A stretch of 64,000 nt of DNA from Rhizobium sp. Q54 (GCA_945861265.1 CAMAUC010000001.1:62001-126000); one strand, 5' to 3'; positions 48,589 through 58,876 are shown, numbered from the stretch's first letter. Notes: generated by a model from the sequence alone, not told the origin. Program-made: numbers and translations.

Positions 48589-49548
48589 ATGCTTGCCTAT
48601 ATCGCCCAGCGCCTGATGACCGGCTTCGTCACCCTCTTCGCGGTGGCAGCGATCGTCTTCCTGGTGATGCGGGTGATCCCGGGCGACGCGGCAGTCATGA
48701 TGACCGGCGCCGGTGCCGGCGTGGTGTCCGATGAGGAACTCGCTCAGGTGCGCAAGAAACTCGGACTGGACCGGGCGATCCCGATCCAGTTCGCGGACTG
48801 GGCGGGCGACGTCGCCAGGCTCGACTTAGGCACCTCGCTACGCACCGGCAATCCGGTGATCAACGACGTTGCCCGCCGCTTTCCCTACACTCTGCAAATC
48901 GTCATCATGGCCATGGTTCTCGCCGTCGGCATCGGCGTGCCGATTGGCGTGATCGCCGCGCGCTTCATGGGCACCGGGCTCGACCGCGCGATCCAGGCCT
49001 TCAGTATCGCCGGCCTGGCCGCGCCGTCGTTCTGGGTCGGTCTGCTGCTGATCCTGGGGCTGGTGAAATACTTCAACTGGAGCGCTCCGTTGTTCTGGGA
49101 GCCGTTCTGGATCAGCCCGCTCAAGAGTATGTCGCAATTAATCTGGCCGGCGGTCGCCGTCGGCCTTCGCCAGTTGGCGCTAATCGCCCGCATGACGCGC
49201 TCGATCATGCTGGAAGTGCTCGGCGAAGATTACATCCGCACCGCCCGGGCCAAGGGCCTGTCGGAATGGACGGTCGTGTTCCACCACGGTCTGCGCAACG
49301 GGCTGCTGCCGGTCGTCACCCTTGTCGGCTTTGAATTCGCCGCGCTCTTCGGCGGCCTGATCATCACCGAGACCGTTTTCAGCGTTCCCGGCCTCGGACA
49401 ATATGTCGTCACCTCGATCCTCGCCCGCGACTATCCCGCCGCCCAAGGCATTGTCCTGATCCTCGCCAGCATCGTCGTGTTGGGCAATCTGGCGATCGAT
49501 CTCCTGTATGGCTGGCTCGATCCGCGCACGCGGCTGCAGGGAGCGTGA
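48589..49548 (+). CDS. ABC transporter permease, DppB type
   Basis: MLAYIAQRLMTGFVTLFAVAAIVFLVMRVIPGD; LGEDYIRTARAKGLSEWTVVFHHGLRNGLLPVVTLVG. Confidence 0.93.
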   Translation: MLAYIAQRLMTGFVTLFAVAAIVFLVMRVIPGDAAVMMTGAGAGVVSDEELAQVRKKLGLDRAIPIQFADWAGDVARLDLGTSLRTGNPVINDVARRFPYTLQIVIMAMVLAVGIGVPIGVIAARFMGTGLDRAIQAFSIAGLAAPSFWVGLLLILGLVKYFNWSAPLFWEPFWISPLKSMSQLIWPAVAVGLRQLALIARMTRSIMLEVLGEDYIRTARAKGLSEWTVVFHHGLRNGLLPVVTLVGFEFAALFGGLIITETVFSVPGLGQYVVTSILARDYPAAQGIVLILASIVVLGNLAIDLLYGWLDPRTRLQGA

Positions 49549-49550
49549 AC

Positions 49551-50471
49551 ATGATCGCCCTCGCCGATCCGCAAATGCCCGCCGTGACCTTGCCGCCCGC
49601 CGCGTCGCCGAAACGCAAGACGCTCGGCCGCCGGCTGGTGCGCAATATGCGGCGCCATCCGCTTGGCACGTTCGGCTTCGTTGTCCTGGCGATCATGACC
49701 ATTGCCGCGGTCGCCGCGCCGCTGATCGCGCCGTTCGATCCGACGGTGGGCGATTCCGGGGCCTTGTTCCAGCCGCCGGGGGCGACCTACTGGCTCGGCA
49801 CAGATGCCTTCGGCCGCGACATTCTCTCGCGCCTCATCTATGGCGCCCGGATCTCGCTGGCGGTCGGAGTCGGTGCCAGCCTGCTCGGCGTGACCGTCGG
49901 CGCCACCGTCGGCATCGTTGCCGGCTATATCGGCGGCTGGACCGACTCCGTCGCGCAGCGGCTGATGGACGCCATGCTGGCGTTTCCGATGCTGTTGCTG
50001 GCGCTGGCTATGGCCACCGTGCTTGGCTCATCGCTGCAGAACGTCATCATCGCACTGGCGATGCCGATCGTGCCGCGCGGCGCCCGCATCGCCCGCGCCA
50101 GCACCCTTTTGCTGAAGAACACCGCCTTCGTCGAAGCCGCGCGCGCCGTCGGCTGCACCGACCTGCGCATCATTCTCCGGCACATCGTACCCAATACCTT
50201 CGCGCCGCTGCTGGTGATTGCAACCGCCTATCTCGGTCTCGCCGTCGTCCAGGAAGCTGCCCTCGATTATCTCGGCGCCGGCATCCAGGAGCCGGACTCC
50301 TCGTGGGGCCTGATGATGTCGGGTTCGGCGACGTCGCTGGCTCTCGTCGCGCCATGGATCGTGATTTTTCCAGGCCTTGCGATCTGCCTCGCCGTGTTGG
50401 CCTCCAACCTGCTCGGCGACGCCATCCGCGACATCCTCGATCCGAAGCTACAGCGCGACTATCCAGGCTAA
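49551..50471 (+). CDS. ABC transporter permease, DppC type
   Basis: YWLGTDAFGRDILSRLIYGARISLAVGVGASLLG; FVEAARAVGCTDLRIILRHIVPNTFAPLLV. Confidence 0.93.
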   Translation: MIALADPQMPAVTLPPAASPKRKTLGRRLVRNMRRHPLGTFGFVVLAIMTIAAVAAPLIAPFDPTVGDSGALFQPPGATYWLGTDAFGRDILSRLIYGARISLAVGVGASLLGVTVGATVGIVAGYIGGWTDSVAQRLMDAMLAFPMLLLALAMATVLGSSLQNVIIALAMPIVPRGARIARASTLLLKNTAFVEAARAVGCTDLRIILRHIVPNTFAPLLVIATAYLGLAVVQEAALDYLGAGIQEPDSSWGLMMSGSATSLALVAPWIVIFPGLAICLAVLASNLLGDAIRDILDPKLQRDYPG

Positions 50472-50503
50472 CAAAAGAAAACTGCATCAAAGGGCGATCC
50501 GTC

Positions 50504-51619
50504 ATGGCAAAAAGCGTTCTGCACACCAGTCTCTGCGACGAGCTGAACATTGAGTATCCGATTTTCCTCGCCGGCATGGGCGTGAAGGGCCGCGCGACGC
50601 CGCCGGAACTGGTCGCGGCGGTGAGCGACGCTGGCGGCATGGGCATCCTCGGCTGCTCATGGCTTGACCACAACGAGGTGCGGCGCCGTATCCGCGCGGT
50701 GCGCAATCTCACCGACAAGCCGTTCGGCGTCGATCTGCTGCTGCCGGCCAGCATGGCGGAAGGCGTGCCGGACCGCGCCGAAATGCGCGCGCGGATCGAA
50801 CGCGACTTTCCGCAGCATGTCGCCTTCGTCAAGGAGCTGCACAAGAAATTCGGTCTACAGCCGCTGTCCGACAACAAGGCGGCCATGTCGGGTGAATTCA
50901 TCCGCCGGCAGGTCGACGTCTGCATCGAGGAAAAAATCGCGGTGTTCGCCGCCGGCCTGGGCGACCCGAGTTGGGTCGTGCCGATGGCGCATCAAGTCGG
51001 CATGAAAGTCATGGGCCTGGTCGGCAATGTGCGCAACGCCGAACGCCAGAAGAAGGCCGGTGTGGATTACGTGATCGCGCAAGGTTACGAAGCCGGCGGC
51101 CACACCGGCACGATCGCCAACTTCGCCTTGATCCCGACGGTCGCCGACGCGATCAACCCGCTGCCGGTGATCGCCGCCGGCGCCATCGCTGACGGCCGCA
51201 CCCTGGTTGCCGGCCTCGCGCTCGGCGCCGTCGGCGTCTGGATCGGCACCGCCTTCCTGCTCGCCGAGGAATCGAACCTGTTTCCGGTGCATCAGGAAGA
51301 AATCATCCGCGGCTCGTCGGAAGATTTCATCATCACCCGCGCCTATACCGGCAAGACGGCGCGCGACTACAAGAACGAAGTCATCAAGGCCTGGGATGAA
51401 TCGGGGCTGAAGGCCCTGCCGATGCCGCTGCAGGGCGTGCTGATGGACGACTTCATTGCCGCCGCCGATGCCGCGAACCGCGCCGAACTGATCAACAACC
51501 CGGCCGGCCAGATTTCCGGCATGCTCAAGGGCAAGCGCCCGGCCAAGGACATCTTGATGTCGATGGTCGTCGAGGCCGAACAGGTTATCGAGCGGCTTGG
51601 CTCGATGCGGAGCCGGTAG
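50504..51619 (+). CDS. nitronate monooxygenase family flavoprotein
   Basis: EYPIFLAGMGVKGRATPPELVAAVSDAGGMGILG, VIAQGYEAGGHTGTIANFALIP, VIAAGAIADGRTLVAGLALGAVGVWIGTAFL. Confidence 0.9.
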   Translation: MAKSVLHTSLCDELNIEYPIFLAGMGVKGRATPPELVAAVSDAGGMGILGCSWLDHNEVRRRIRAVRNLTDKPFGVDLLLPASMAEGVPDRAEMRARIERDFPQHVAFVKELHKKFGLQPLSDNKAAMSGEFIRRQVDVCIEEKIAVFAAGLGDPSWVVPMAHQVGMKVMGLVGNVRNAERQKKAGVDYVIAQGYEAGGHTGTIANFALIPTVADAINPLPVIAAGAIADGRTLVAGLALGAVGVWIGTAFLLAEESNLFPVHQEEIIRGSSEDFIITRAYTGKTARDYKNEVIKAWDESGLKALPMPLQGVLMDDFIAAADAANRAELINNPAGQISGMLKGKRPAKDILMSMVVEAEQVIERLGSMRSR

Positions 51620-51621
51620 CC

Positions 51622-52833
51622 ATGACACGCGCGGCCGCAACGACCCCAGCCGGACCGTTGGCGGGTCTATCCGTCGTCGAGCTTGGCGACGGCACATCGG
51701 GACCTTATGCCGCCAAGATGCTCGGCGACTTCGGCGCGGAGGTCGTCAAAGTCGAGACCGCGGCCGGCGATTCCACGCGCCGGCGCGGTCCCTTTCCGGA
51801 TGGCCGGCCCGACCCGGAGGCCAGCGGACTCTTTCTCTATCTCAACCTGAACAAATACGGCGTCACGCTGGACCTCAAGACGACCGCCGGCCGCATTGCG
51901 CTCGACCACCTGCTGTCGAACGCCGACATCTTCATTTCCAATCTATCCTCGGAAACGTTGCGGGCCGCCGACATTGGTCCCTTATCACTGCGCGAACGCT
52001 ATCCGAATCTGATCATCACGACGATCTCGCCGTTTGGCTCGACCGGGCCCTGGGCGAACCGCAAAGGCGACGAACTGATCACTTATGCAATGAGCGGCAT
52101 GGCCTACAGCACGCCTGGCATGCCTGACGCTTCCGACGATCTCGAACGCGAGCCGCCGCTACATCCCGCCGCCAACGTCAACGAAACAATCGCCGGTCTC
52201 GTGGCCGCCACGGCGACCCTAACCGCGGTCTTCGGCCGCAGCCGGACCGGTGAAGGCTGCCACGTCGAGGTGAGCCAGCAGGCCGCGCTTGCCGCCATGC
52301 AGATCCGGGACATCACTACGGCTTCGTTCACCGGCGAACGCTACAACCGCCTGCTCAATCCAATGACCATCGGTCGAATGCCGAATTTCTATGTGCCGTG
52401 CAAGGACGGCTACGTCACCGTCGCCGCGCCGATGGACATTCATTGGGAGCGGCTGGTCGAGGCCATGGGCAAGCCGGACTGGGCGCTGTCCAAGGATTAC
52501 GCGACGGGCGCGGCGCGCACGGTCAACTGGGTCGCGCTGCGGCTGAAGATCATCGAATGGACCATGAAGCTGACCGGCGACGAGTTGCACGCCATTGCGG
52601 AAGAGATGCAGTTGCCGATGTTTCCGTTCTATTCAATTCGCAAGGTCGCCGATTGTGAACAGGTCCGCGAGCGGCGAAGCCTGGTCGATGTCGACATTGG
52701 CGGCAAACGCGCGCGGATGCCGGGCGCGCCCTTCGCGCTGCGCAAATCGCCCTGGCAACTCCGCCGTCCGGCGCCGCGGCTCGGCGAACACAACGAGATG
52801 CTGCTGGGCCAGCTTGCCGGAGCCACATCGTAA
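51622..52833 (+). CDS. CaiB/BaiF (class III) CoA-transferase
   Basis: GLSVVELGDGTSGPYAAKMLGDFGAEVVKVETAAGDSTRR, YLNLNKYGVTLDLKTTAGR. Confidence 0.92.
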   Translation: MTRAAATTPAGPLAGLSVVELGDGTSGPYAAKMLGDFGAEVVKVETAAGDSTRRRGPFPDGRPDPEASGLFLYLNLNKYGVTLDLKTTAGRIALDHLLSNADIFISNLSSETLRAADIGPLSLRERYPNLIITTISPFGSTGPWANRKGDELITYAMSGMAYSTPGMPDASDDLEREPPLHPAANVNETIAGLVAATATLTAVFGRSRTGEGCHVEVSQQAALAAMQIRDITTASFTGERYNRLLNPMTIGRMPNFYVPCKDGYVTVAAPMDIHWERLVEAMGKPDWALSKDYATGAARTVNWVALRLKIIEWTMKLTGDELHAIAEEMQLPMFPFYSIRKVADCEQVRERRSLVDVDIGGKRARMPGAPFALRKSPWQLRRPAPRLGEHNEMLLGQLAGATS

Positions 52834-54053
52834 TGAAAACGGCAAAGCCGCTCCCGCTCGAAGGCATCCGGGTCATGGACCTCGGACAATTTATCGCCAT
52901 GCCTTTCTGCACGCTCTGGCTGGCCTGGCTCGGCGCCGAAGTCATCGTGGTCGAATCCCGGAAGCGTTCGACGGCGCGCACGGCGCCGCCTTTCGCCGAG
53001 GGACACGACCGCGATTTCAACGCCAGCGGTTATTTCAACTTCCTCAACGCCGGCAAGAAGAGTTGCGCGGTCGACATGACCACGGCGGCGGGGCGGGACA
53101 TCGTGCGCCAGCTGGCCGGCAAAGTTGATGTCGTGGTCGATAATTTCTCCACCGGAGTCCTGGAAAAGCTCGGTCTCGGATACGAGTCGATCGTCAAGCT
53201 GCATCCCACCGTGATCATGGCGTCGAACGGCGCATTCGGCCGTACCGGGCCGATGCGCAATTCCCGTGGACTGCACAGCGCGGTCAACCTGTTCAGCGGC
53301 GTCGCCGACGTCACCGGCTACGATGGCGGCCACCCCCGTATCCTCGGCGGCGTGATACCCGATCCGTTGAGCGGCACCTACTCGAACTTCGCCATTCTCG
53401 CCGCCCTCCATCATCGCAACCGTACCGGCGAAGGCCAGTTCATCGACCTGGCGATGTATGAGGCGATGATGACGCTCATTCCCGAGGCGGTGATCGACTA
53501 CACGCTCAACGGCGTCGAGCCGGAACGCGTCGGCAGCCGCGACAGCATGAAGGCGCCGCACGGTATCTATCGTTGCAAGGACGATGACACCTGGCTGGCC
53601 CTGAGCGTCGCCAGCGACGAAGAATGGATGGCGCTGTGCGGCGTGGCGCAGCGGCCGGAATGGGCCGCCGACGCCCGCTTCAAGACCGCCGATGCGCGGC
53701 AGAAGAATGTCGCCGCGCTCGATCTGGCGGTCGAAGGCTGGACGCGCGGCCAGCAGGTTCACGCCGCGACCGATGCGCTGCAAGCGGCCAGCGTGGCGGC
53801 GGGGCCGGTGCTGCGCATCGACGAATTGCTCGACGACGCACAGCTCAATGAACGCGGCCTCGTCATCACCACCGATCACCCCGTGGTCGGCAAGAGGTGC
53901 CAACTGGGCATTCCCTGGCGAATGGACAGCCTTGGCATCAATTATCAGCACGCGCCGCTTGTCGGCGAGCACACCCACCAGACGTTGACGGAGCTGATCG
54001 GCATTGACGCGGCAACCTATGCCCGCCTCGAAGCCGACGGCGTCCTGGCGTGA
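52833..54053 (+). CDS. CaiB/BaiF (class III) CoA-transferase
   Basis: PLEGIRVMDLGQFIAMPFCTLWLAWLGAEVIVVES, GKKSCAVDMTTAAGRDIVRQLAGKVDVVVDNFSTGVLEKLGLGYE; overlaps the preceding stop. Confidence 0.92.
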   Translation: MKTAKPLPLEGIRVMDLGQFIAMPFCTLWLAWLGAEVIVVESRKRSTARTAPPFAEGHDRDFNASGYFNFLNAGKKSCAVDMTTAAGRDIVRQLAGKVDVVVDNFSTGVLEKLGLGYESIVKLHPTVIMASNGAFGRTGPMRNSRGLHSAVNLFSGVADVTGYDGGHPRILGGVIPDPLSGTYSNFAILAALHHRNRTGEGQFIDLAMYEAMMTLIPEAVIDYTLNGVEPERVGSRDSMKAPHGIYRCKDDDTWLALSVASDEEWMALCGVAQRPEWAADARFKTADARQKNVAALDLAVEGWTRGQQVHAATDALQAASVAAGPVLRIDELLDDAQLNERGLVITTDHPVVGKRCQLGIPWRMDSLGINYQHAPLVGEHTHQTLTELIGIDAATYARLEADGVLA

Positions 54054-54068
54054 CCACAGCGAGCAGGC

Positions 54069-55244
54069 ATGGACTTTAAACTGACGGCCGAAGAACAGGC
54101 GTTCCGCCTTGAGGTGCAGGACTTCCTGCGCCGCGAGCTGACTCCAAACATCTGGCTGGCGCATCGCGACCCGACCGAGCAAGGCATGTGGACCGCCGAT
54201 TTCACCAAGGCGTTCCGCCGCAAGCTTGGCGCCGCCGGCTATATCGGCATGGGCTGGCCGAAGGAATATGGCGGTGGCGGCCGCAACCGGATCTATCAGA
54301 CGATCCTCTGGGACGAGATGGAGTATCACCGCGCGCCAGGCATCGACCGCTCTGTAACCTACATCCCGAATGCCGTCATTGCCTTCGGCTCGGATGCGCA
54401 GAAGGCCGAGTTCCTGCCGAAGATGGTGCGCGGTGAACTGTCTTGGTTCGTCGGCTATTCCGAACCGGAAGCCGGCTCCGATCTCGCCAATCTGAAGACA
54501 AAGGCGGTGGAAGACGGCGACTATTTCGTCATTACCGGCCAGAAGGCGTTCTCTAGCGACGCACATATGGCCGACTATGGCTGGGTCGCCACGCGCACCG
54601 ACGCGACATCGACGAAGCATCATGGCCTGACCATGTTTATCGTCGACATGACCCTGCCCGGCGTCACCGTCAGCGAGTACCCGACATTGGCGGGCTGGAC
54701 CCACCACGCCGTGCACTTCGACAATGTCCGCGTTCACAAGTCGATGATGGTCGGCGCCCGCGACCAGGGCTGGAAAGTCGTCATGGGGGCGATCGACTAT
54801 GAGCGCGGTGCCCTCGCCAGCGCCGGGCTCGTCAATTATCAGCTTGATCGCCTGCTGGCCTGGTGCGCGCAGCCGCGCGAAGGAGCCGCGCCTCTGCTCG
54901 ACGATCCTGTCGTGCGCGACGAACTGGTTCGGCTGGCAATCGAAGCTGAAACCGCGAAGCTCGCGAGCTATTGGCTGGCCTCGCTCAGCGCCAAAGGTCT
55001 GCGACCGCAACACGAAAGCTCGGTCGCCCTGCTGGTAAAGCGCGAGACCTCGCGCAAATTCGACGCCGCCGGCCTGGAACTGCTCGGCCAGTTCGCGCCG
55101 CTGCGCGCTGGGTCGCCGGCCGTCGCACTGGCCGGCGAGGTCGAGGTCGAATACCGCGATCATTTGTACTTCCAGTTTGCCGCTGGCGGCTTCGACATCA
55201 CCCGCAACGTGGTCGCAACGCGCGGCCTCGGCCTGCCTCGATAA
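54069..55244 (+). CDS. acyl-CoA dehydrogenase family protein
   Basis: FKLTAEEQAFRLEVQDFLRREL, WPKEYGGGGRN, GYSEPEAGSDLANLKTKAVEDGDYFVITGQKAFSSDAH. Confidence 0.93.
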   Translation: MDFKLTAEEQAFRLEVQDFLRRELTPNIWLAHRDPTEQGMWTADFTKAFRRKLGAAGYIGMGWPKEYGGGGRNRIYQTILWDEMEYHRAPGIDRSVTYIPNAVIAFGSDAQKAEFLPKMVRGELSWFVGYSEPEAGSDLANLKTKAVEDGDYFVITGQKAFSSDAHMADYGWVATRTDATSTKHHGLTMFIVDMTLPGVTVSEYPTLAGWTHHAVHFDNVRVHKSMMVGARDQGWKVVMGAIDYERGALASAGLVNYQLDRLLAWCAQPREGAAPLLDDPVVRDELVRLAIEAETAKLASYWLASLSAKGLRPQHESSVALLVKRETSRKFDAAGLELLGQFAPLRAGSPAVALAGEVEVEYRDHLYFQFAAGGFDITRNVVATRGLGLPR

Positions 55245-55256
55245 GCGGAATACAAC

Positions 55257-56435
55257 ATGGATATCTCACTCGATAGCGACCAGCAGATGCTGCATGAGAC
55301 GGCCGTCACCTTCGCGGCCAATGTCATGACGCCGGCGCGCATCCGCGAGCTGGAAGAGACCGACGCCGGCTTCGATGCTTCGGTTTGGAAGCAGATCGCC
55401 GAGATGGGCTGGGCCGGTGCGCTGTTCCCCGAGCAATATGGTGGCTCTGAAGCAAGCGCCGTTGAACTGGCCCTGGTGGTGGAAGCGCTCGGCCAGGGTG
55501 CGATCCCGAACCCGCTGTTCTCGACGGTGATCGAGGCCGGCCTGCTGTTGCTCGACGCCGGATCGCCGATCCAGCGCGAGACCTACCTGCCCCGTATTGC
55601 TTCCGGTGACGCCATCCTGACGACCGCGATCCTCGAAGCATCCGGCGGCCTGCGTCCGCAGGAGATCCGAACGACGATCACGAAGGCCGGCAACGGCTTC
55701 ACTATCAACGGCACCAAGCTGTTCGTGCGCGACGCCTCGACCGCCGAGGTAATCATCGTCGCCGGACGCACCGGTGACGAAGCCGAGGACGTGACGCTCC
55801 TCATCGTGCCGCAGAATGCGCCAGGCCTGACATTGCGCCGCATGCCCGCTTCCGGCGGCGAGTCTCTGTGGCAAGCAACATTCGACAACGTAATGGTCGA
55901 TTCCGACGCGCTGGTTGGCGACGACGGCAACGCCTGGGCCGCCATTGCGCGGCTGCAGTTGCGCGGCGCGGCCTTCAAATCGGCCGAACTGGTCGGCATC
56001 GGCCAGGCATCGCTCGACCTCACCGTCACCTATGCCAAGACACGCGAGCAATTCGGCGGGCCGATCGGCCGGTTTCAAGGCGTGCACCATCACTGCGCGG
56101 AAATCTATCGCGATCTGCAGGTCAGCCGCCTGCTGGTCTGGCAGGCGGCGGCGTCGCTCGGAGAAGGTTTAGCCGGCAGCCGCGAAGTGTCGATGGCCAA
56201 GGCGAAGTGCAGCGACGCGATGCCGGCGGCGACGCGCATCGCACACCAGATCCACGGCGCCATCGCCTATTACCGCGACTATCCGCTGGAGCTCTACTAT
56301 CACCGCGCGATCGCGGCCCAGGCCGCCTATGGCGACGCCGGCCATCATCGCCGCGTCCTGTCCGAACTCATGCGTACCGATCTTGATGGATTCCGGGGAG
56401 ACAATCGACATGACCTACCAGTTCATTACTTCTGA
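55257..56435 (+). CDS. acyl-CoA dehydrogenase family protein
   Basis: WKQIAEMGWAGALFPEQYGGSEASAVELALVVEALGQGAIPNPLFSTV; YAKTREQFGGPIGRFQGVHHHCAEIY. Confidence 0.92.
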   Translation: MDISLDSDQQMLHETAVTFAANVMTPARIRELEETDAGFDASVWKQIAEMGWAGALFPEQYGGSEASAVELALVVEALGQGAIPNPLFSTVIEAGLLLLDAGSPIQRETYLPRIASGDAILTTAILEASGGLRPQEIRTTITKAGNGFTINGTKLFVRDASTAEVIIVAGRTGDEAEDVTLLIVPQNAPGLTLRRMPASGGESLWQATFDNVMVDSDALVGDDGNAWAAIARLQLRGAAFKSAELVGIGQASLDLTVTYAKTREQFGGPIGRFQGVHHHCAEIYRDLQVSRLLVWQAAASLGEGLAGSREVSMAKAKCSDAMPAATRIAHQIHGAIAYYRDYPLELYYHRAIAAQAAYGDAGHHRRVLSELMRTDLDGFRGDNRHDLPVHYF

Positions 56436-57225
56436 CCAGGGCGACGACGGCATCGTCCTCGTCACCATCAACGATCCTCGCGCGAAAAACGCGGTCAACT
56501 GGGAAATGAATCAGGAGATGATCCGCGAGTTCGACCGGATCGAAAAAGATCCGAAAGCGCGGGTGATGATCATCACCGGCTCGGGGCGGATTTTCTGCTC
56601 CGGCGGCAACATCAAGCGCATGACCGCCGAGGGCAAATCGCTGGAGCCACCGGACCCGACCTTGCGCGAAGAGCTTTATCCGCAGGAAGCTGACATCCGC
56701 CGCGTCGTCACCGGACTGCGCCGCATGTCCAAGCCGGCCATCGCCGCGGTGAACGGCCCGGCGATCGGCTCCGGCATCGGCATCGCCGCAGGCTGCGACG
56801 TGCGAATCGCCTCGTCCGCATCGCGCTTCGGCTGGGTGTTTGTGCGCCGCGGCATCGTGCCCGACGACGCCAGCCTGGCCTTGATGCCGCAGATCATCGG
56901 CTACGCCAAAGCCTACGAGTGGGGCGTCACCGGCCGCACCATCGACGCGCAGGGCGCGCTCAAAATCGGCTTTGTCAGCGAAGTCGTCGAGCCGGACCAG
57001 TTGATCTCGCATTGCCGGACGCTGGCGCTCGAGATCATCGAAAACTGCCCGCCGCTCACGGTACAGGCCTTCAAGCTGTCGCTGGCGGAATCGATGTACC
57101 AGGATCTCGACACGGCGGTGCGCTTCACAGAACGCGCGCAACGCGTCGTCCGCGCCTCCGCCGATCACGCCGAAGCCCTGAAGGCCTATGCGGAAAAGCG
57201 CAAGCCCACCTGGAAGGGCATATAG
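56410..57225 (+). CDS. enoyl-CoA hydratase/isomerase family protein
   Basis: MIITGSGRIFCSGGNIKRM, MSKPAIAAVNGPAIGSGIGIAAGCDVRIASSASRFGWVFVRRGIVPDDA; start set at ATG 56410. Confidence 0.92.
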   Translation: MTYQFITSDQGDDGIVLVTINDPRAKNAVNWEMNQEMIREFDRIEKDPKARVMIITGSGRIFCSGGNIKRMTAEGKSLEPPDPTLREELYPQEADIRRVVTGLRRMSKPAIAAVNGPAIGSGIGIAAGCDVRIASSASRFGWVFVRRGIVPDDASLALMPQIIGYAKAYEWGVTGRTIDAQGALKIGFVSEVVEPDQLISHCRTLALEIIENCPPLTVQAFKLSLAESMYQDLDTAVRFTERAQRVVRASADHAEALKAYAEKRKPTWKGI

Positions 57226-57228
57226 CCA

Positions 57229-57951
57229 ATGACGCGCCGGGCCCTGGAGCCGACGGATTACCCGTTCTTCGACTACCGACGCTTCACGTTTTCGCTCGGC
57301 ATTGCCGCCGCGGGCCAGGTCTGGCTGTCCGGCAGCACCGCCGCGCGCTTCGACCCGCCACGCAAGACGATGGTTGTGACCGGCGATCTCGTCGCCCAGG
57401 CCGGCCTGATCTACGACAAAATGGCAAAGACGCTGGCGGCCGATAGCCTCGGCCTCGAGAACGTCACCCGCATGACGCAATATATAACTCCGGCGGCGAT
57501 TGCCGATCTGCCCAAGCTCGATGCGCTACGCCGCTCAGCCTTCGGCGACGCGGCGCCGGTCGTCAGCACCGTCGTGATCAAGAGCCTGCTGCGCAGCGAA
57601 GCCCTGATCGAGATCGAAGGCATCGCATCCACCGCAAACCGCCCGCCGCCGGTCGTCATCGCCGCGGCGTTCGGCGATCCGGCGGCCGGCGGCATTGTCG
57701 AGCAATGCCGCGACGCCTATGTGCAAATTGCCGCAGCGCTTAAGAATGCCGGCAGCAATCTCGATGCCGTGGTCAAGACCACGGAGTTCATCACGCCCGA
57801 AGCACTCGCCGATTACCGGCACACCGCCGAGGTCCGGAAAGCGGTGTTCGCGACGCCCTACCCGGCCGCAACCGGCGTAATCAGCGACAGACTGTCCCGA
57901 CCAGGTGCGCTGATCTCGGTCGAAGCCATAGCGTTAGCGAGGAGCGAATGA
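57229..57951 (+). CDS. tandem RidA-fold protein (two RidA/YjgF-like domains)
   Basis: First domain ...AAAGQVWLSGSTAARFDPPRKTMVVTGDLVAQAGLIYDKMAKTL...; second domain ...GIVEQCRDAYVQIAAALKNAGSNLDAVVKTTEFITPEALADY... Confidence 0.82.
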   Translation: MTRRALEPTDYPFFDYRRFTFSLGIAAAGQVWLSGSTAARFDPPRKTMVVTGDLVAQAGLIYDKMAKTLAADSLGLENVTRMTQYITPAAIADLPKLDALRRSAFGDAAPVVSTVVIKSLLRSEALIEIEGIASTANRPPPVVIAAAFGDPAAGGIVEQCRDAYVQIAAALKNAGSNLDAVVKTTEFITPEALADYRHTAEVRKAVFATPYPAATGVISDRLSRPGALISVEAIALARSE

Positions 57952-58436
57952 GCGGACGCATCACCGCCGAGGTGAAAGCCTGTATCGGCCGCCAGGTCAG
58001 CTACACCGCCCCGGAGGAGCTCGGGCGCAGCGCCATCCGATATTTCGCGCTCGCGCTCGGCGACGACAGCCCGCTCTATCGCGACCCGGAAGCCGCTGCG
58101 AAGACCGTGCACGGCGGTATCGTCGCACCGCCAACCTTGGTGTGCGAGACCAATCAGATCATCCAGCAGCCGCTCGACGAGAACGGCTATATCGGACACC
58201 ACTGGACGCTGCCGTTGCCCAACACGCGCTTTATCCGCGGCGGCAATGAATATGAATTTCATCAACCGACACGGCCCGACGACCGCATCACGGTGACCTG
58301 GAAGATTCTCGATATATACGAACGCGAGACCCGCAAATTCGGCGCACTTGTATTCGTCGTGTCGGAAGCGCGTTACGTCAATCAGCGCAATGAACTGCTC
58401 GCGATCAATCGCGAAACCAACATTTACTCACCATGA
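57948..58436 (+). CDS. MaoC-like/FAS1-type dehydratase domain protein
   Basis: AIRYFALALGDDSPLYRDPEAAAKTVHGGIVAPPTLVCETNQ. Confidence 0.85.
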   Translation: MSGRITAEVKACIGRQVSYTAPEELGRSAIRYFALALGDDSPLYRDPEAAAKTVHGGIVAPPTLVCETNQIIQQPLDENGYIGHHWTLPLPNTRFIRGGNEYEFHQPTRPDDRITVTWKILDIYERETRKFGALVFVVSEARYVNQRNELLAINRETNIYSP

Positions 58437-58876
58437 CCGCGTCCCGCACAAAATATTTCGAGGAAGTGACGATCGGTGAGACATTGCCGCCGATCGATTT
58501 CGCGGTCACGCTGACGTCGCTGGTGATGTATGCCGGCGCCACCTGGGATTTCCACCGCTACCACTACGACGCCGCTTTCGTGGCCGGCCTCGGCATGCCA
58601 GGGCCGTTCATGGATGGGCAGATGCTCGGCGCGCTGCTGGCGCGGCAGGTTATGCAATGGAGCGGCCCGGACGGATTCGTCCGGAAGCTGAGCTATCGCC
58701 AGCGCGCGATGGTCTATGCCAACGACACCATCACGCTGCGCGGCAAGGTCACCGGTACCTCGATCCAGGACGGGCGCGGCCTGGCGCATTGCATGCTGTC
58801 TGTCACAGGTCCCGACGAACGCGTTGTCGCACGCGACGCCACCGCCACCGTTGAACTGCAACGGCGGCCGGGGTGA
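58433..58876 (+). CDS. MaoC family dehydratase
   Basis: YFEEVTIGETLPPIDFAVTLTSLVMYAGATWDFHRYHYDAAFVAGLGMPGPFMDGQMLGALLARQ; overlaps previous stop. Confidence 0.87.
   Translation: MTASRTKYFEEVTIGETLPPIDFAVTLTSLVMYAGATWDFHRYHYDAAFVAGLGMPGPFMDGQMLGALLARQVMQWSGPDGFVRKLSYRQRAMVYANDTITLRGKVTGTSIQDGRGLAHCMLSVTGPDERVVARDATATVELQRRPG

Noticed and set aside
52629-55163. 844-codon minus-strand ORF antisense to CoA transferase and acyl-CoA dehydrogenase genes
   Set aside because: Covers clearly coding plus-strand genes in a high-GC region where antisense frames stay open; the translation is Arg/His/Gly/Ala-rich with no recognisable domain.
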